A stretch of DNA of 41,396 bases from an uncultured Clostridia bacterium (GTDB lineage Bacteria; Bacillota; Clostridia; Oscillospirales; JAAYOS01), in NCBI GenBank assembly GCA_947630675.1, contig CANRIN010000010.1, positions 1 to 41,396 on the forward strand, given 5' to 3'. Both the position numbers and the translations under genes were made by a program. The notes below the pieces were generated by a model. The model was not told the DNA's origin. It saw nothing but the letters and a program-made list of their open reading frames with translations, and made no database searches. This document shows, piece after piece, positions 32,435 to 40,645 of the stretch (positions are counted from its first letter, which is position 1; every line of letters starts with the position of its first letter).

Positions 32435-32812
32435 AAGTTTATTTACGCGATTAACAAAGATTGTCATACCGCCAAAAACATTTTTGATGAAGTTGACCAA
32501 ATCGGCTCCTCAAAATGCAAAACGCGGCGGGACTTCCCTGCCCCGCGTCCGGAAAATCCCGCCTCTCAAGGCATTTTCCAGCCGGAAGCGCCGCCGTGAG
32601 CGCGTCCGATTTGCAAGTTAGCGAGTAACAATTATGCATAATTCGGGCGCCGTGCGGCATTGTCCGCCGACCGCGCACAGCGGCATCGTTGTCCTCGGTC
32701 TGCCGCTGTATGTGTAAAATAGTGACGAATTGCCAGTTTGCCTAACTTCTTCGCGGAAGTGACGGGCCGCCGCATTCTGCAATAAAAAAGCAAATGTCCG
32801 CCAGATAAAGAC

Positions 32813-32902
32813 AGTGAAGAGGTAATAGTGAAAAGTGAAGAGTGGAGGTCTCCGCTTCGCGGAGGATAAAATGCAAAAAAGCCCCCGAGGGGGCTTTTTT
32901 GC
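32813..32902. repeat. MITE-like tract with GTGAAGAG repeats and a bidirectional hairpin
   Basis: AGTGAAGAG-type units repeat imperfectly (32813-32844), followed by hairpin CTCCGC-TTC-GCGGAG (32850-32864) and a perfect palindrome with 14-bp arms, GCAAAAAAGCCCCC/GGGGGCTTTTTTGC (32873-32902), which would terminate transcription in both directions. Small non-coding repeats of this make-up are common in gut Clostridia, from memory; no transposase or terminal repeats are proven here. Confidence 0.55.
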
Positions 32903-32943
32903 ACTCTGCTTTATCGGCCTCGCAGCTGTACCGTGTGCGACAG

Positions 32944-33112
32944 TCTCGCAGAGTTTCGCCGCCTATGGCGGCGAAATAGAGTCTGATTTGTTTTTTCCGG
33001 CGGCGTGTACGTCGGAAAAAACTCTTTGCGCGGAGCGCGCTTCGAAGCGCCGCAGGCGCGAGGAGCGAAGCGTAGCGCAAGGCACCGGCAGAGCTCTGCT
33101 CTGTCCGGTGCC
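32944..33112 (+). repeat. Dispersed four-hairpin element, copy B3
   Basis: Same order as B1 and B2: CTCGCAGAGTTT; hairpin 1 TTTCGCCGCC-TAT-GGCGGCGAAA (32954-32976); hairpin 2 GTTTTTTCCG/CGGAAAAAAC (32990-33022) with the apex GGCGGCGTGTACGTCG identical to B1; CGGAGCGCGC; a hairpin 3 of different sequence; GCGTAGCG; hairpin 4 (GGCACCGG...CCGGTGCC, 33081-33112), where the change to CACCGG is matched by CCGGTG. Confidence 0.8.
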
Positions 33113-33127
33113 CTCGGCGCAAAAGGG

Positions 33128-33168
33128 TGCGCAGGGCAATTTATTGCCCGAGCACATTTTGCGCCGAC
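33128..33168 (-). repeat. 41-bp repeat module, copy 2 (inverted)
   Basis: 39 of 41 bases match 13985-14025 on the opposite strand; it carries the same GGGCAAT/ATTGCCC hairpin and ends one base before the tldE stop codon. Confidence 0.85.
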
Positions 33169-33169
33169 T

Positions 33170-34462
33170 TTACTTGCCGCTTATCGTTACGCCGTCAAAC
33201 GCTGCCCACGGCATCACGCCGCCGCCCGACGATTCGGTGTCGCTGCTTATCGCGCGGACGCTCTTCATTAGCTCGAGGAAGCTGCCGTTTATCATCGTCT
33301 CGTTCACCGCGCCGACTATCTTTCCGTTCTCGACTAGGAAGCTGTTCTTCGCGACGCCGGAGAAGTCGCCGTTCTGGGCGGGCTCGCCGCCGGAGAAGCG
33401 GTTGACGATCATGCCGCGCTCCACGCCCGCTATTATCTCGGAGAGCGGGGTCGTGCCCGGCTCGACAAAGAAGCTGCCGGAGAGGTTCTTCGCGCGCTCG
33501 AAGCCGGTCTTGCGCGCGCCGTAGTCCGAGAGCATAAAGCCCTTGAGGACGCCGTCCTCGATGTAGGTCATGTTCTCCGACTTGAAGCCGCCCGCAAACC
33601 GCTCGCCGCAGACGACCTCCGGGTCGAGCGGGCGGCTCGTAAGGGTGAAGCCTTTCGATGCGACCTGACGGCCGAGCATCGAGAGCCACGGGCTCGTGCC
33701 GTCGATTATCGTACCGTTCGAGCAGAAGTTACCGAGAACGGTGTACATGAAGCTCGAGAGCAGGTCGGGGCTCGCGATGAGCGTGCCCGTGAACTTGCCG
33801 TCGACCGGCTTCGGGTAGAGAGAATCCGAGCTCTCGCGGAAGAGACGGCGGTGGGACGCCATGTCCATGAACGCGCGGTCGAGCGACGTGAACGCCGCGT
33901 CCGCGCCGTTGAAGGAGCCCGCCGTCTCGCCCTCGTGGGCGGAGAACATCGAGCTGAGGCCGTAGCAGCCCTCCTCAAGCTCGAACTCGGTGCCGTTCGT
34001 GTTCATGTAGATGCCGCTCTCGCGGCGGTAGTCCGCGATGAACTGCTCCATCATTATTTTCGGGAACTGCTCGCGCGTGTCGCGAAGGAACTCCTCTATC
34101 CTGTCATAGAGCGCCGCGACGTCCGGCACGAGCACGCCCTGCGTGAACTTCTCCTTGCCCTTGAACGGAGCGATGCGCTCGGCCTCGTCCGGCTTCGCGT
34201 TCTCGGCGGAGGCTATGGCTGCCGCGCACGCGGCGTCGATGTCCTCCTTCGAGGTCTGGTTTATCGCGGCGGTGCCCTTCGCGCCGTTCTTTATGACGGA
34301 GAGCGATACGCCGGTGTCGAAGAGCGTGCGCATGAGGCTGAACTCGCCGCCGTCGACGTTCAGCTCGTCGGTAGAGCTGTGGGAGACCGAGACCGCCGCC
34401 GCGTCCGCGCCGAGCTTTTCGAGCTTTTCGAGAGTGTATTCCGCTAATTTGCGATCGTTCAT
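33170..34462 (-). CDS. tldE: TldE/PmbA family protein
   Basis: A 430-residue TldD/PmbA family member, the partner subunit of the TldD-TldE metalloprotease. Hallmarks are RFSGGEPAQNGDFSGVAKNSFLVENGKI near the C-terminus and YGARKTGFERAKNLSGSFFVEPG. As usual for TldE it lacks the HExxxH zinc motif present in TldD. The complex trims and degrades unfolded peptides and matures peptide-derived natural products such as microcins; no precursor peptide gene is seen here. The gene follows tldD by 16 bp. A peptide-transport operon next door makes peptide turnover a plausible theme, but that is inference. Confidence 0.93.
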   Translation of the reverse strand: MNDRKLAEYTLEKLEKLGADAAAVSVSHSSTDELNVDGGEFSLMRTLFDTGVSLSVIKNGAKGTAAINQTSKEDIDAACAAAIASAENAKPDEAERIAPFKGKEKFTQGVLVPDVAALYDRIEEFLRDTREQFPKIMMEQFIADYRRESGIYMNTNGTEFELEEGCYGLSSMFSAHEGETAGSFNGADAAFTSLDRAFMDMASHRRLFRESSDSLYPKPVDGKFTGTLIASPDLLSSFMYTVLGNFCSNGTIIDGTSPWLSMLGRQVASKGFTLTSRPLDPEVVCGERFAGGFKSENMTYIEDGVLKGFMLSDYGARKTGFERAKNLSGSFFVEPGTTPLSEIIAGVERGMIVNRFSGGEPAQNGDFSGVAKNSFLVENGKIVGAVNETMINGSFLELMKSVRAISSDTESSGGGVMPWAAFDGVTISGK

Positions 34463-34478
34463 TTTATCTTCTCCCCTT

Positions 34479-35870
34479 TCAGCGCCCGCCGATGTTTATT
34501 TTGCACTTGAACGCCGGTCCGCCCATGCCGACCGGCATCGGCTGCTTCTTGCCGCAGAAGCCGGAGCTCACCCACACGTCGTCGTCAGACAGAGCCGTGA
34601 CCGACTTCAGCATCTCGAACGCCACGCCGGAGACGGTGGTGTCGCGTATCGCGCGGCCGAGCTTGCCGTTCTTTATCTCGAAGCCCATGTTCACGCCGAA
34701 CATGAACTCGCCCGTCGTATCCGCCTGACCGTTACCGGTCTCGGTGAGATAGTAGCCGTTATCTATCGAGGCTATCATGTCCTCGAGCTTGGAGGTGCCC
34801 GGGACGATGCCGGTGTTCCGCATACGGATAAGCGGCTCGTCCGAGAACGCGAAGGCGCGGGCGTTGCCGTGCGGCTCCATGCCGAAGTGCTGTGCCGACT
34901 CGCGGCTGTTCATGTAGCCGACGAGTATGCCGTCCTTTATAAGGACCTCATCGCTTGCGGGCGTGCCCTCGTCGTCGACGTAGACCGGCAGCGGCGCCTG
35001 CTTGCCGCTCGAGAGCGTGTGGGCGTAGTCGACCATCGTCACGAGCTCGCTTGCGACCGGCTTGCCGAGGAGATGCGCCGCGACCGAGCCGCCGAGCACG
35101 AGGTCCGCCTCGACCGTGTGACCGACCGCTTCGTGCGCTATCATACCCGCGAGGTTCGGCCCGAGTATGACGTCGCGCAGTCCGGCCTCGGCGTAGACCC
35201 CCTCGGCCTTGCGCATGACGTCGCCGTACAGCCGGTCTATTTCCGCCTTGAAGGGCTCTATCGAGGTGTAGCGCTTGTCGAAGCAGCCCGCGTCCTGCCC
35301 GCCCAGGACGGTGAAGAGCTCGACGGTGGAGCCGTCGCTCGTCGGGGCGGTGAGGGTGACGTAGACGTAGCTGCGCGGGAGGATCGAATAGCCGTCCGCG
35401 CCGTCGTTTGTCACGAGCAGCTTTTCCATGCTGTCGGCATACGCCGACACGCTGCGGCTCGCGAGCGCCGGATAGGTCTTCTCAAGGTATGCGTCGAGCT
35501 CGAGCACGAAGTCGAGATACTTCTTCTGCTCCGGGTCGGTGAAGCCCGGGTCGAAGGTGAGCTTCTGCGCCGGTATCACCGGCAGGGCGGGCTTACCCTT
35601 GCCCACGCGGGTGTCCATGAACTCCGCGTTCCGCTGCGCCGCCGCGAGTATGTCGCGCACGGCCTCCGGCGAGTATTCCGCGCCGGAGGCGAAGCCGTAC
35701 ACTCCGCTGCGGTACACGCGGGCGCAGACGCCCATCGTCTCGCTCCGCACGTTCGACACGACGTTCCCCTTGAGGACGCCGACGCGCCGCGTCGTGCTTC
35801 GCTGTGCGCGGATCTCGGTGTGTCCCGCGCCCATCAGTCCTTTCATTTCCGAGATGCGGTCACTTATCAT
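34479..35870 (-). CDS. tldD: TldD family metalloprotease subunit
   Basis: A 463-residue catalytic subunit. The zinc motif H246-E-A-V-G-H251 sits in AGMIAHEAVGHTVEADLV, with the conserved C-terminal GFCGKKQPMPVGMGGPAFKCK that completes the active site. It pairs with TldE encoded 16 bp downstream to form the heterodimeric protease whose active site degrades short unfolded peptides. GGGGAAGAACAACG stands before ATG; the start overlaps the last 11 nt of the upstream yitT-like gene, so translation may be linked. Confidence 0.94.
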   Translation of the reverse strand: MISDRISEMKGLMGAGHTEIRAQRSTTRRVGVLKGNVVSNVRSETMGVCARVYRSGVYGFASGAEYSPEAVRDILAAAQRNAEFMDTRVGKGKPALPVIPAQKLTFDPGFTDPEQKKYLDFVLELDAYLEKTYPALASRSVSAYADSMEKLLVTNDGADGYSILPRSYVYVTLTAPTSDGSTVELFTVLGGQDAGCFDKRYTSIEPFKAEIDRLYGDVMRKAEGVYAEAGLRDVILGPNLAGMIAHEAVGHTVEADLVLGGSVAAHLLGKPVASELVTMVDYAHTLSSGKQAPLPVYVDDEGTPASDEVLIKDGILVGYMNSRESAQHFGMEPHGNARAFAFSDEPLIRMRNTGIVPGTSKLEDMIASIDNGYYLTETGNGQADTTGEFMFGVNMGFEIKNGKLGRAIRDTTVSGVAFEMLKSVTALSDDDVWVSSGFCGKKQPMPVGMGGPAFKCKINIGGR

Positions 35871-36813
35871 CGTTGTTCTTCCCCTCTTTCTGATGGTTTT
35901 TTGAGTCTTTTCCTTCGTTCCGTATCTGATCCGGGATGGCGTTGAAGCCGTTGCCGACGACCTCCCGGGCGTTTGTGAGTATCATGAACGCGTGCGGGTC
36001 CGCCGCCGCCACGACCCGTTTGAGCGCAAGCAGCTCGTGGGAGCGTATCGCGCAGAGCAGCGTGGTGCGCGGGGTTTTGGAGAACATGCCCTCCGCGTTC
36101 ATCGCCGTCACGCCGCGCCCGAGGTGCGTGAACACCGCCTGGGATATCTCCTCCGGCCGGTCGGTGACGATGAATGCCGCGTTGCCGCTGTCCATGCCTC
36201 CGAGCATCGTATCTATGGCAAAGCTAGCTATCGTCTGCATGACTATGGAGTAAAGTATGGTCTCGAGCGCTATGCTCGGCGAACCGTTCGCGTAAGCAAA
36301 GCTCGCCGCGCAGATGATTATGCCGTTCAACAGGAGCATGATGTTGCCGACCGTCCTGCCGGTGCGGAGGCTCACTATCTTGCTTATGATGTCGGTGCCG
36401 CCGGTCGTGCCGCCGCGCGAGAAGATTATCCCCATTCCTATCCCGTGCAGCGCACCTCCGAACAGCGCCGCGAGCAGCCGGTCACCGGTGTAGGCGGGCA
36501 CGAACAGCTCAAATACGTCCATCAGTATCGACGTCATGAGCATCGCCGCGCCGGAGCGTATGACGAAGCTCCTGCCGAGCTCCCGCCAGCTCCACAGGAA
36601 AAGCGGGATGTTGAGGATTATCGTCTGAACGCCGAGGGGCCATCCCCAGAAGAAGTTGGAGATCATCGCGAGGCCGGTGAGGCCGCCGACCGGGATCTCC
36701 GCCGGGCGAAGGAACATAACCATGCTCATGGAGTACACGACCGAGCCCGCAAGCATTACGGCGTAGTCGCGCGCCACGGCCATCGGGCCGTGGACCTTGG
36801 TCTTTGGTGCCAT
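35860..36813 (-). CDS. YitT family membrane protein
   Basis: A 317-residue protein with five or six membrane helices in residues about 15-210 (RPAEIPVGGLTGLAMISN and FSRGGTTGGTDIISKIVSLRTG are the typical YitT motifs) and a C-terminal cytoplasmic DUF2179 domain (about 225-290; AMNAEGMFSKTPRTTLLCAI). The tail is hydrophilic, ending in Lys/Asn-rich residues. YitT proteins are widespread in Firmicutes with no settled function; transport is suspected. It heads the yitT-tldD-tldE group. GGAGGGAAAG precedes ATG. Confidence 0.92.
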   Translation of the reverse strand: MAPKTKVHGPMAVARDYAVMLAGSVVYSMSMVMFLRPAEIPVGGLTGLAMISNFFWGWPLGVQTIILNIPLFLWSWRELGRSFVIRSGAAMLMTSILMDVFELFVPAYTGDRLLAALFGGALHGIGMGIIFSRGGTTGGTDIISKIVSLRTGRTVGNIMLLLNGIIICAASFAYANGSPSIALETILYSIVMQTIASFAIDTMLGGMDSGNAAFIVTDRPEEISQAVFTHLGRGVTAMNAEGMFSKTPRTTLLCAIRSHELLALKRVVAAADPHAFMILTNAREVVGNGFNAIPDQIRNEGKDSKNHQKEGKNNDDK

Positions 36814-36883
36814 ATCTTTCCCTCCGAGCGCCGCCTCACAGTCACATAATACTGCCCCCGGGCGGCATAATCAATAAATTGGC

Positions 36884-36916
36884 GCTTGAGTATACATAAA
36901 TTTTTGCTTGAGTATA
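36884..36916. repeat. Direct repeat GCTTGAGTATA, two copies 22 bp apart
   Basis: Identical 11-mers at 36884-36894 and 36906-36916, two DNA turns apart, in the 190-bp gap between the yitT-like gene and mrnC. On the minus strand each contains TATACT, a possible -10. They may be a binding site for a regulator of the yitT-tld group, as they lie 70-100 bp upstream of it. Confidence 0.5.
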
Positions 36917-37004
36917 TTTATGTGCAGAATGCAAATCATGGCAGTCGGAGCTGCCGAGGCAGTGTAAAGCGCTTTGTTTGCTGTAGATTCGGTTCCGCGA
37001 AGGT

Positions 37005-37430
37005 TTACGCCTTGCCGGAGCCTCCGTCCGCCTCGCGGGAGGCGAGGATGGCCGCAAATATCTCCTCGAGGCGCTCCCTTCTGCCGGAAAGCCACAGGTA
37101 TCCGAAAAGGGCCTCGAGTCCGGTGGCCGCGTGGTACGCCGCGACCGGCGTGTGCTTCGGCGCCTTGGAGTGCGCGTTCCGTCCGCGCCGGAACACCTCC
37201 GTCTCCTCCTCGAGGAGTATGTCCTTCACGCTCTCGAATGCTTCGGCCTGCGCCGTCGCGCTCACGAACTCCAATGTGTGGAGGTGCATATCCTCGTTTG
37301 AGGAGCCGAAGCGGTTTGCGAGGTGGGTCCGCACCATCAGCTCGTACACCCCGTCGCCTATATGCGCGAGCGCTAGCGGACTGAGGCGCGTCACCTCCTC
37401 TCTGTCAAGCCGCGGACTTAACAATTCCAT
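37005..37430 (-). CDS. mrnC: Mini-ribonuclease III
   Basis: A 141-residue RNase III domain without the double-stranded RNA-binding domain, the enzyme that matures 23S rRNA in many Firmicutes. LALAHIGDGVYELMVRTHL carries the catalytic Asp26; HLHTLEFVSATAQAEAFE, RRGRNAHSKAPKH and the TGLEALFGYLWLSG box are the family hallmarks. It starts 4 bp after the pcrA stop with AAGGGGTGA as binding site, and is thus coupled to pcrA. mrnC usually neighbours cysS, so this pairing is less common. Confidence 0.94.
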   Translation of the reverse strand: MELLSPRLDREEVTRLSPLALAHIGDGVYELMVRTHLANRFGSSNEDMHLHTLEFVSATAQAEAFESVKDILLEEETEVFRRGRNAHSKAPKHTPVAAYHAATGLEALFGYLWLSGRRERLEEIFAAILASREADGGSGKA

Positions 37431-37434
37431 CCGC

Positions 37435-39861
37435 TCACCCCTTTACAAGAAACGCGGAAGCGCTCTTCAGCATCAGCCGTTTCGTCGCGCCGCTGTCGAA
37501 CTCTATCTCGATAAGCGCATCTCCGCTCATCGTCTTTACCGACTTCACCGTGCCCGCGCCGAACGCCTTGTGCGTCACTCTGTCGCCCGGCACGAGCTTC
37601 AGCATCGGCTTTCCTGCGGACGCGACCGCCGGACGCGTCTGCCTGAATGCGCCCGCCGCCGGACGGCGGCGCGGAGCCGCGCCGAAACCGTCGTCGTCAT
37701 CAAACGAGAAGGACAGCGGCCGCGATGACGCGCGCTCAAGCAGCTCGCTCCTTTTCTCCTCCACGCACTCCTCCGGCAGCTCCGAGACGAACCGGCTCGG
37801 CGGGTTGAAGCTCGTCTTGCCGAAGATCATCCTCCGCCGGGCGCAGGTGATGTAGAGCTGCTTCTTTGCGCGGGTGATGCCGACATAGCAGAGGCGGCGT
37901 TCCTCCTCGAGGTCGTCCTGCTCAAGGGCGGAGCGCATCCCGGGGAACATTCCCTCTTCAACTCCTATTATAAACACATTCGGGAATTCAAGCCCCTTTG
38001 CGGAGTGGAGCGTCATAAGCACCGCCGCGTCCGCACTCTCGTCGTAGCGCTCGATGTCTGTAAAAAGCGATATCTCGTCGAGGAACCCGCCGAGCGACGG
38101 CTCCTCCGCCGCGTCCTCATAGGCTATGATGTTCGACTTCAGCTCGAGCACGTTTTCTATCCGCACCTTGGCATCCGGGTCGTTTGCGCTCTTCGCCTCG
38201 AGCGCGAGGACGTAACCGCTCTTCTCGATAAGCTCGTCGTACAGCTCGCTTACCGTGTGCGACGCCGCGAAGTCCGTAAGGTAGTTTATCATATCCGCAA
38301 AGGCGTGGAGCTTCGCGCTCGCGCGAGAGAGCGTCGGATACTCGCTCGCGGCCTCTATGACCTCAAACATTGGTATTCCGGCAGAGGACGCGAGGTACGC
38401 CGCCGCGTCCTGCGTGGTGTTCCCTATCCCGCGCGCCGGGACATTGAGTATCCGCCCGAGCCGCAGGTCGTCCGCGTGATTATGTATCACCCAAAGGTAG
38501 GCGAGCATATCTTTGATTTCGGCGCGGTCGAAGAACCGCGTGCCGCCTACGACGCGGTACGGGACTCCGCTGCGCTTCAGCGCGTCCTCGACGCGGTTCA
38601 TCTGCGCATTCATGCGGTAGAGAATGGCGTGGTCGCGGAAGTGTCCTCCGGCGGTGACGTTTGCGAGTATCTGCCGCGCGACGAAGTCCGCCTCGTCGTT
38701 GTCGTCCGCCGCCGTGTAGACGACGACTCGCCCGCCCTCGTCGTTGGCCGTCCAGAGCTCCTTGCCCTTTCTGCCCGCGTTGTGCTCTATGACGCTGTTC
38801 GCGGCGGCAAGTATCGTCTTTGTTGAGCGGTAGTTCTGCTCGAGCTTTATCACGCGGGTCCCGCGGTTCTGGCTGTCAAAGCGGAGGATGTTCTCCACCG
38901 TCGCGCCTCGGAAGCGGTATATCGACTGGTCGTCGTCGCCGACGACGCAGAGGTTGCCCCACCCTCCCGCTAGCGTCGACGCGAGAAGATACTGTAAGTT
39001 GTTCGTGTCCTGGTACTCGTCTATCAGGACATAGCGGAACTTTCGCTGATAGTACTCCCGCACGTCGTCGTGCGTGAGGAGCAGCTGCACCGTGAAAAGT
39101 ATCAGGTCGTCGAAGTCAAGGGCATTCGCGGCCTTCATGCGGCGCATGTACTCGGCATACGCCTGCGCCGTCTTCGACGCGCGGTAGGCGTTGTCGCCCG
39201 AAAACGCCGCCTCGTATTCCCCGGGGAATATCATCTTGTCCTTGGCGCGGCTGATGCTCGAGAGCAGCGTGCGCGGCGCAAAGGAGGTCTCGTCGAGCCG
39301 GAGGTCGGCTGCGATCTCCTTCAACAGCCGCTCGCTATCTGCAGTGTCGTATATAGTAAAGTCGCGGGAGTAGCCGAGCTTCTCTATGTCCCGGCGGAGT
39401 ATGCGGACGCATGCGGAGTGGAAGGTGGACGCCCAGACGTCCTCCGCCCTCGATCCGAGCCGCGCCGCGAGGCGCTCCTTCAACTCCCCCGCCGCCTTGT
39501 TTGTGAACGTTATCGCGATTATGCTCCACGGCGACGCGGGGTCGAGCGCCGCAAGGCGCTCCGCCGCCTCGCGCTCCTCCTCGTTCGGAGACGCAAGGAA
39601 TCGCTCGAGGAACTCGACGTCGCTCTCGTCCGTGACTTCGCTTATCTCGTCCGAGTCGCTTGCCCTGCCGTATTTTATCAGGTTAGCGATGCGCTGTATG
39701 AGAACCGTCGTCTTGCCGCTGCCCGCCCCGGCGAGGACGAGGAGCGGCCCCTCGGTCGCCATGACGGCGCGGAGCTGCATATCGTTGAGCGCGGAAAAGT
39801 CGCGGGCAATGAGCCCGCGGCGCGCGCGCAGAAATCTTTCCTTCAGGCTGCCTGTAAGCAT
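37435..39861 (-). CDS. pcrA: UvrD/PcrA-type superfamily I DNA helicase
   Basis: An 808-residue 3'-5' helicase used in repair and in clearing replication-blocking proteins. Motifs: Walker A GAGSGKT (45-51), AITFTNKAA (Ia), YVLIDEYQDTN (II), VGDDDQSIYRFRGA (III), LEQNYRST (IV), LMTLHSAKGLEFPNVFIIG (V), ERRLCYVGITRAKKQL (VI), and a C-terminal Tudor-like domain (GDRVTHKAFGAGTV). Two oddities: an acidic insertion of about 45 residues (65-110) between motifs I and Ia, and a low-complexity stretch before the Tudor-like domain. ATG at 39861 follows GGAGGAAAA; a longer upstream reading lacks a binding site. Confidence 0.95.
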   Translation of the reverse strand: MLTGSLKERFLRARRGLIARDFSALNDMQLRAVMATEGPLLVLAGAGSGKTTVLIQRIANLIKYGRASDSDEISEVTDESDVEFLERFLASPNEEEREAAERLAALDPASPWSIIAITFTNKAAGELKERLAARLGSRAEDVWASTFHSACVRILRRDIEKLGYSRDFTIYDTADSERLLKEIAADLRLDETSFAPRTLLSSISRAKDKMIFPGEYEAAFSGDNAYRASKTAQAYAEYMRRMKAANALDFDDLILFTVQLLLTHDDVREYYQRKFRYVLIDEYQDTNNLQYLLASTLAGGWGNLCVVGDDDQSIYRFRGATVENILRFDSQNRGTRVIKLEQNYRSTKTILAAANSVIEHNAGRKGKELWTANDEGGRVVVYTAADDNDEADFVARQILANVTAGGHFRDHAILYRMNAQMNRVEDALKRSGVPYRVVGGTRFFDRAEIKDMLAYLWVIHNHADDLRLGRILNVPARGIGNTTQDAAAYLASSAGIPMFEVIEAASEYPTLSRASAKLHAFADMINYLTDFAASHTVSELYDELIEKSGYVLALEAKSANDPDAKVRIENVLELKSNIIAYEDAAEEPSLGGFLDEISLFTDIERYDESADAAVLMTLHSAKGLEFPNVFIIGVEEGMFPGMRSALEQDDLEEERRLCYVGITRAKKQLYITCARRRMIFGKTSFNPPSRFVSELPEECVEEKRSELLERASSRPLSFSFDDDDGFGAAPRRRPAAGAFRQTRPAVASAGKPMLKLVPGDRVTHKAFGAGTVKSVKTMSGDALIEIEFDSGATKRLMLKSASAFLVKG

Positions 39862-39950
39862 TTTTCCTCCGTAACACTTCTTATAGCCGGCGGGCCGGCT
39901 CCTTTCGGCGCGTTTCCGTTTGTTGCCGCCCGTCATCTGTGGCAAGGACG

Positions 39951-39979
39951 ATTATACCGCTTTTTGCCACTTGTTTCAA
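39951..39979 (-). promoter_or_regulatory. Promoter of pcrA-mrnC
   Basis: Minus strand TTGAAA (39974-39979), 17-nt spacer, TATAAT (39951-39956), 90 bp before the start codon. Unlike the other promoters in the window, it lacks a TG before the -10 (CGG instead) but has a better -35. Confidence 0.8.
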
Positions 39980-40024
39980 GCCAATTTTTACACGTCTCTG
40001 CGCATTTCCGGCGCATCTTTGCCG

Positions 40025-40138
40025 CCGTTTTGTCCGCGAACGGCGGACAAAACGGTCACAAACGGCTCTGCTGCGTGAAAAGAGCTGTCCGCGTACGGCG
40101 GACAGCTCCGAAAAAATGTCCGCCATTCGCGGAAAAAA
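40025..40138. repeat. Three successive TGTCCGC/GCGGACA hairpins
   Basis: Unit 1: 13-bp arms 40025-40037/40043-40055; unit 2: 11-bp arms 40082-40092/40098-40108; unit 3: degenerate, 5-bp stem around 40119-40133 flanked by A-runs. All share TGTCCGC and, in the first two, GCGGACA, with 5-nt loops; outer arms differ but pair. Unit 3, read on the minus strand, has T-runs on both sides and follows the stop of the TIGR04076 gene, so it can act as its terminator. The rest of the gap to pcrA (39862-40024) holds only the pcrA promoter. Confidence 0.7.
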
Positions 40139-40390
40139 TCATTCTTTGCAGACCTCTCCCCGGAGCGTGACGCGCCCCTCGTCCGGGCACTTCACCGAAA
40201 ACTCCTTCGCGCGGACGTCGCCGCAGTCGAGGCCCGCGCCGTTCAGCAGCGCAAAGACATAGGGATAGGCCGCGTTCCACAGCTCGTGGCAGAGCGGAGG
40301 ACAGATGTCCTCCACCACGAATTCGTCGCCCGCCCGGAAGTACCCGCAGCGGCAGCGGCTCTCGGTTACAGTGAGCTTTACCTTTGACAT
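40139..40390 (-). CDS. TIGR04076 family protein
   Basis: An 83-residue protein matching the TIGR04076 family: VKLTVTESRCRCGYFRAGDEFVVEDICPPLCHELWNAAYPYVFALLNGAGLDCGD, then KCPDEGRVTLRGEV. It has seven cysteines, which suggests metal binding or redox chemistry, but no function is established for the family. The ATG at 40388-40390 follows TTGGAGGGT; a longer reading with a Pro/Arg-rich leader is rejected. It is a single-gene unit with its own promoter at 40566-40594. Confidence 0.85.
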   Translation of the reverse strand: MSKVKLTVTESRCRCGYFRAGDEFVVEDICPPLCHELWNAAYPYVFALLNGAGLDCGDVRAKEFSVKCPDEGRVTLRGEVCKE

Positions 40391-40565
40391 ACGCGCCACC
40401 CTCCAAGGAAAACAAAAGCGTCTTCTGCCCGGCGGGGGCTTTCCCGCTCCGCCGGACGCCGGCGGCGGCAAGCCGTTCCGACGTTTCGGACGCGGCAGGA
40501 TCTTTCATCACGCCAGAGCTTTCTTGCCCCGCGGGACGGACTCCGGCTGTGCGCCGCCTACCCGA

Positions 40566-40594
40566 ATGATACCACAATTCCGCGTTCCGTTCAA
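40566..40594 (-). promoter_or_regulatory. Promoter of the TIGR04076 gene
   Basis: Minus strand TTGAAC (40589-40594), 17-nt spacer ending in TGTGG, TATCAT (40566-40571). It predicts a leader of about 170 nt. It is 17 bp from the -35 of the divergent valS promoter. Confidence 0.65.
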
Positions 40595-40610
40595 CCGCTC
40601 ATTTTCCCGC

Positions 40611-40639
40611 TTGACAAACCGCCCGTAATGTGTTATACA
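40611..40639 (+). promoter_or_regulatory. Promoter of valS
   Basis: TTGACA (40611-40616, perfect), 17-nt spacer ending TGT, TATACA (40634-40639). The RNA start is near 40646, just before the T-box. Confidence 0.85.
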
Positions 40640-40645
40640 TTTAGT

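Larger units (their letters stand above)
32283..33169. other. Intergenic region between oppA and tldE (887 bp)
   Basis: Contains the oppA leader and promoter (32340-32434), then about 380 bp (32435-32812) in which I see no gene or clear structure, a MITE-like tract with a perfect terminator-type palindrome (32813-32902), a copy of the dispersed element (32944-33112) and the 41-bp module (33128-33168). Open frames here on both strands are Arg-rich artefacts. Confidence 0.75.

Noticed and set aside
32742-33157. Open frames between oppA and tldE
   Set aside because: They cross the MITE-like tract and copy B3 and have neither binding site nor family motif.
33170-35870. Peptide natural-product cluster around tldD-tldE
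   Set aside because: No precursor peptide, modification enzyme or dedicated exporter is found nearby; general proteolysis is simpler.
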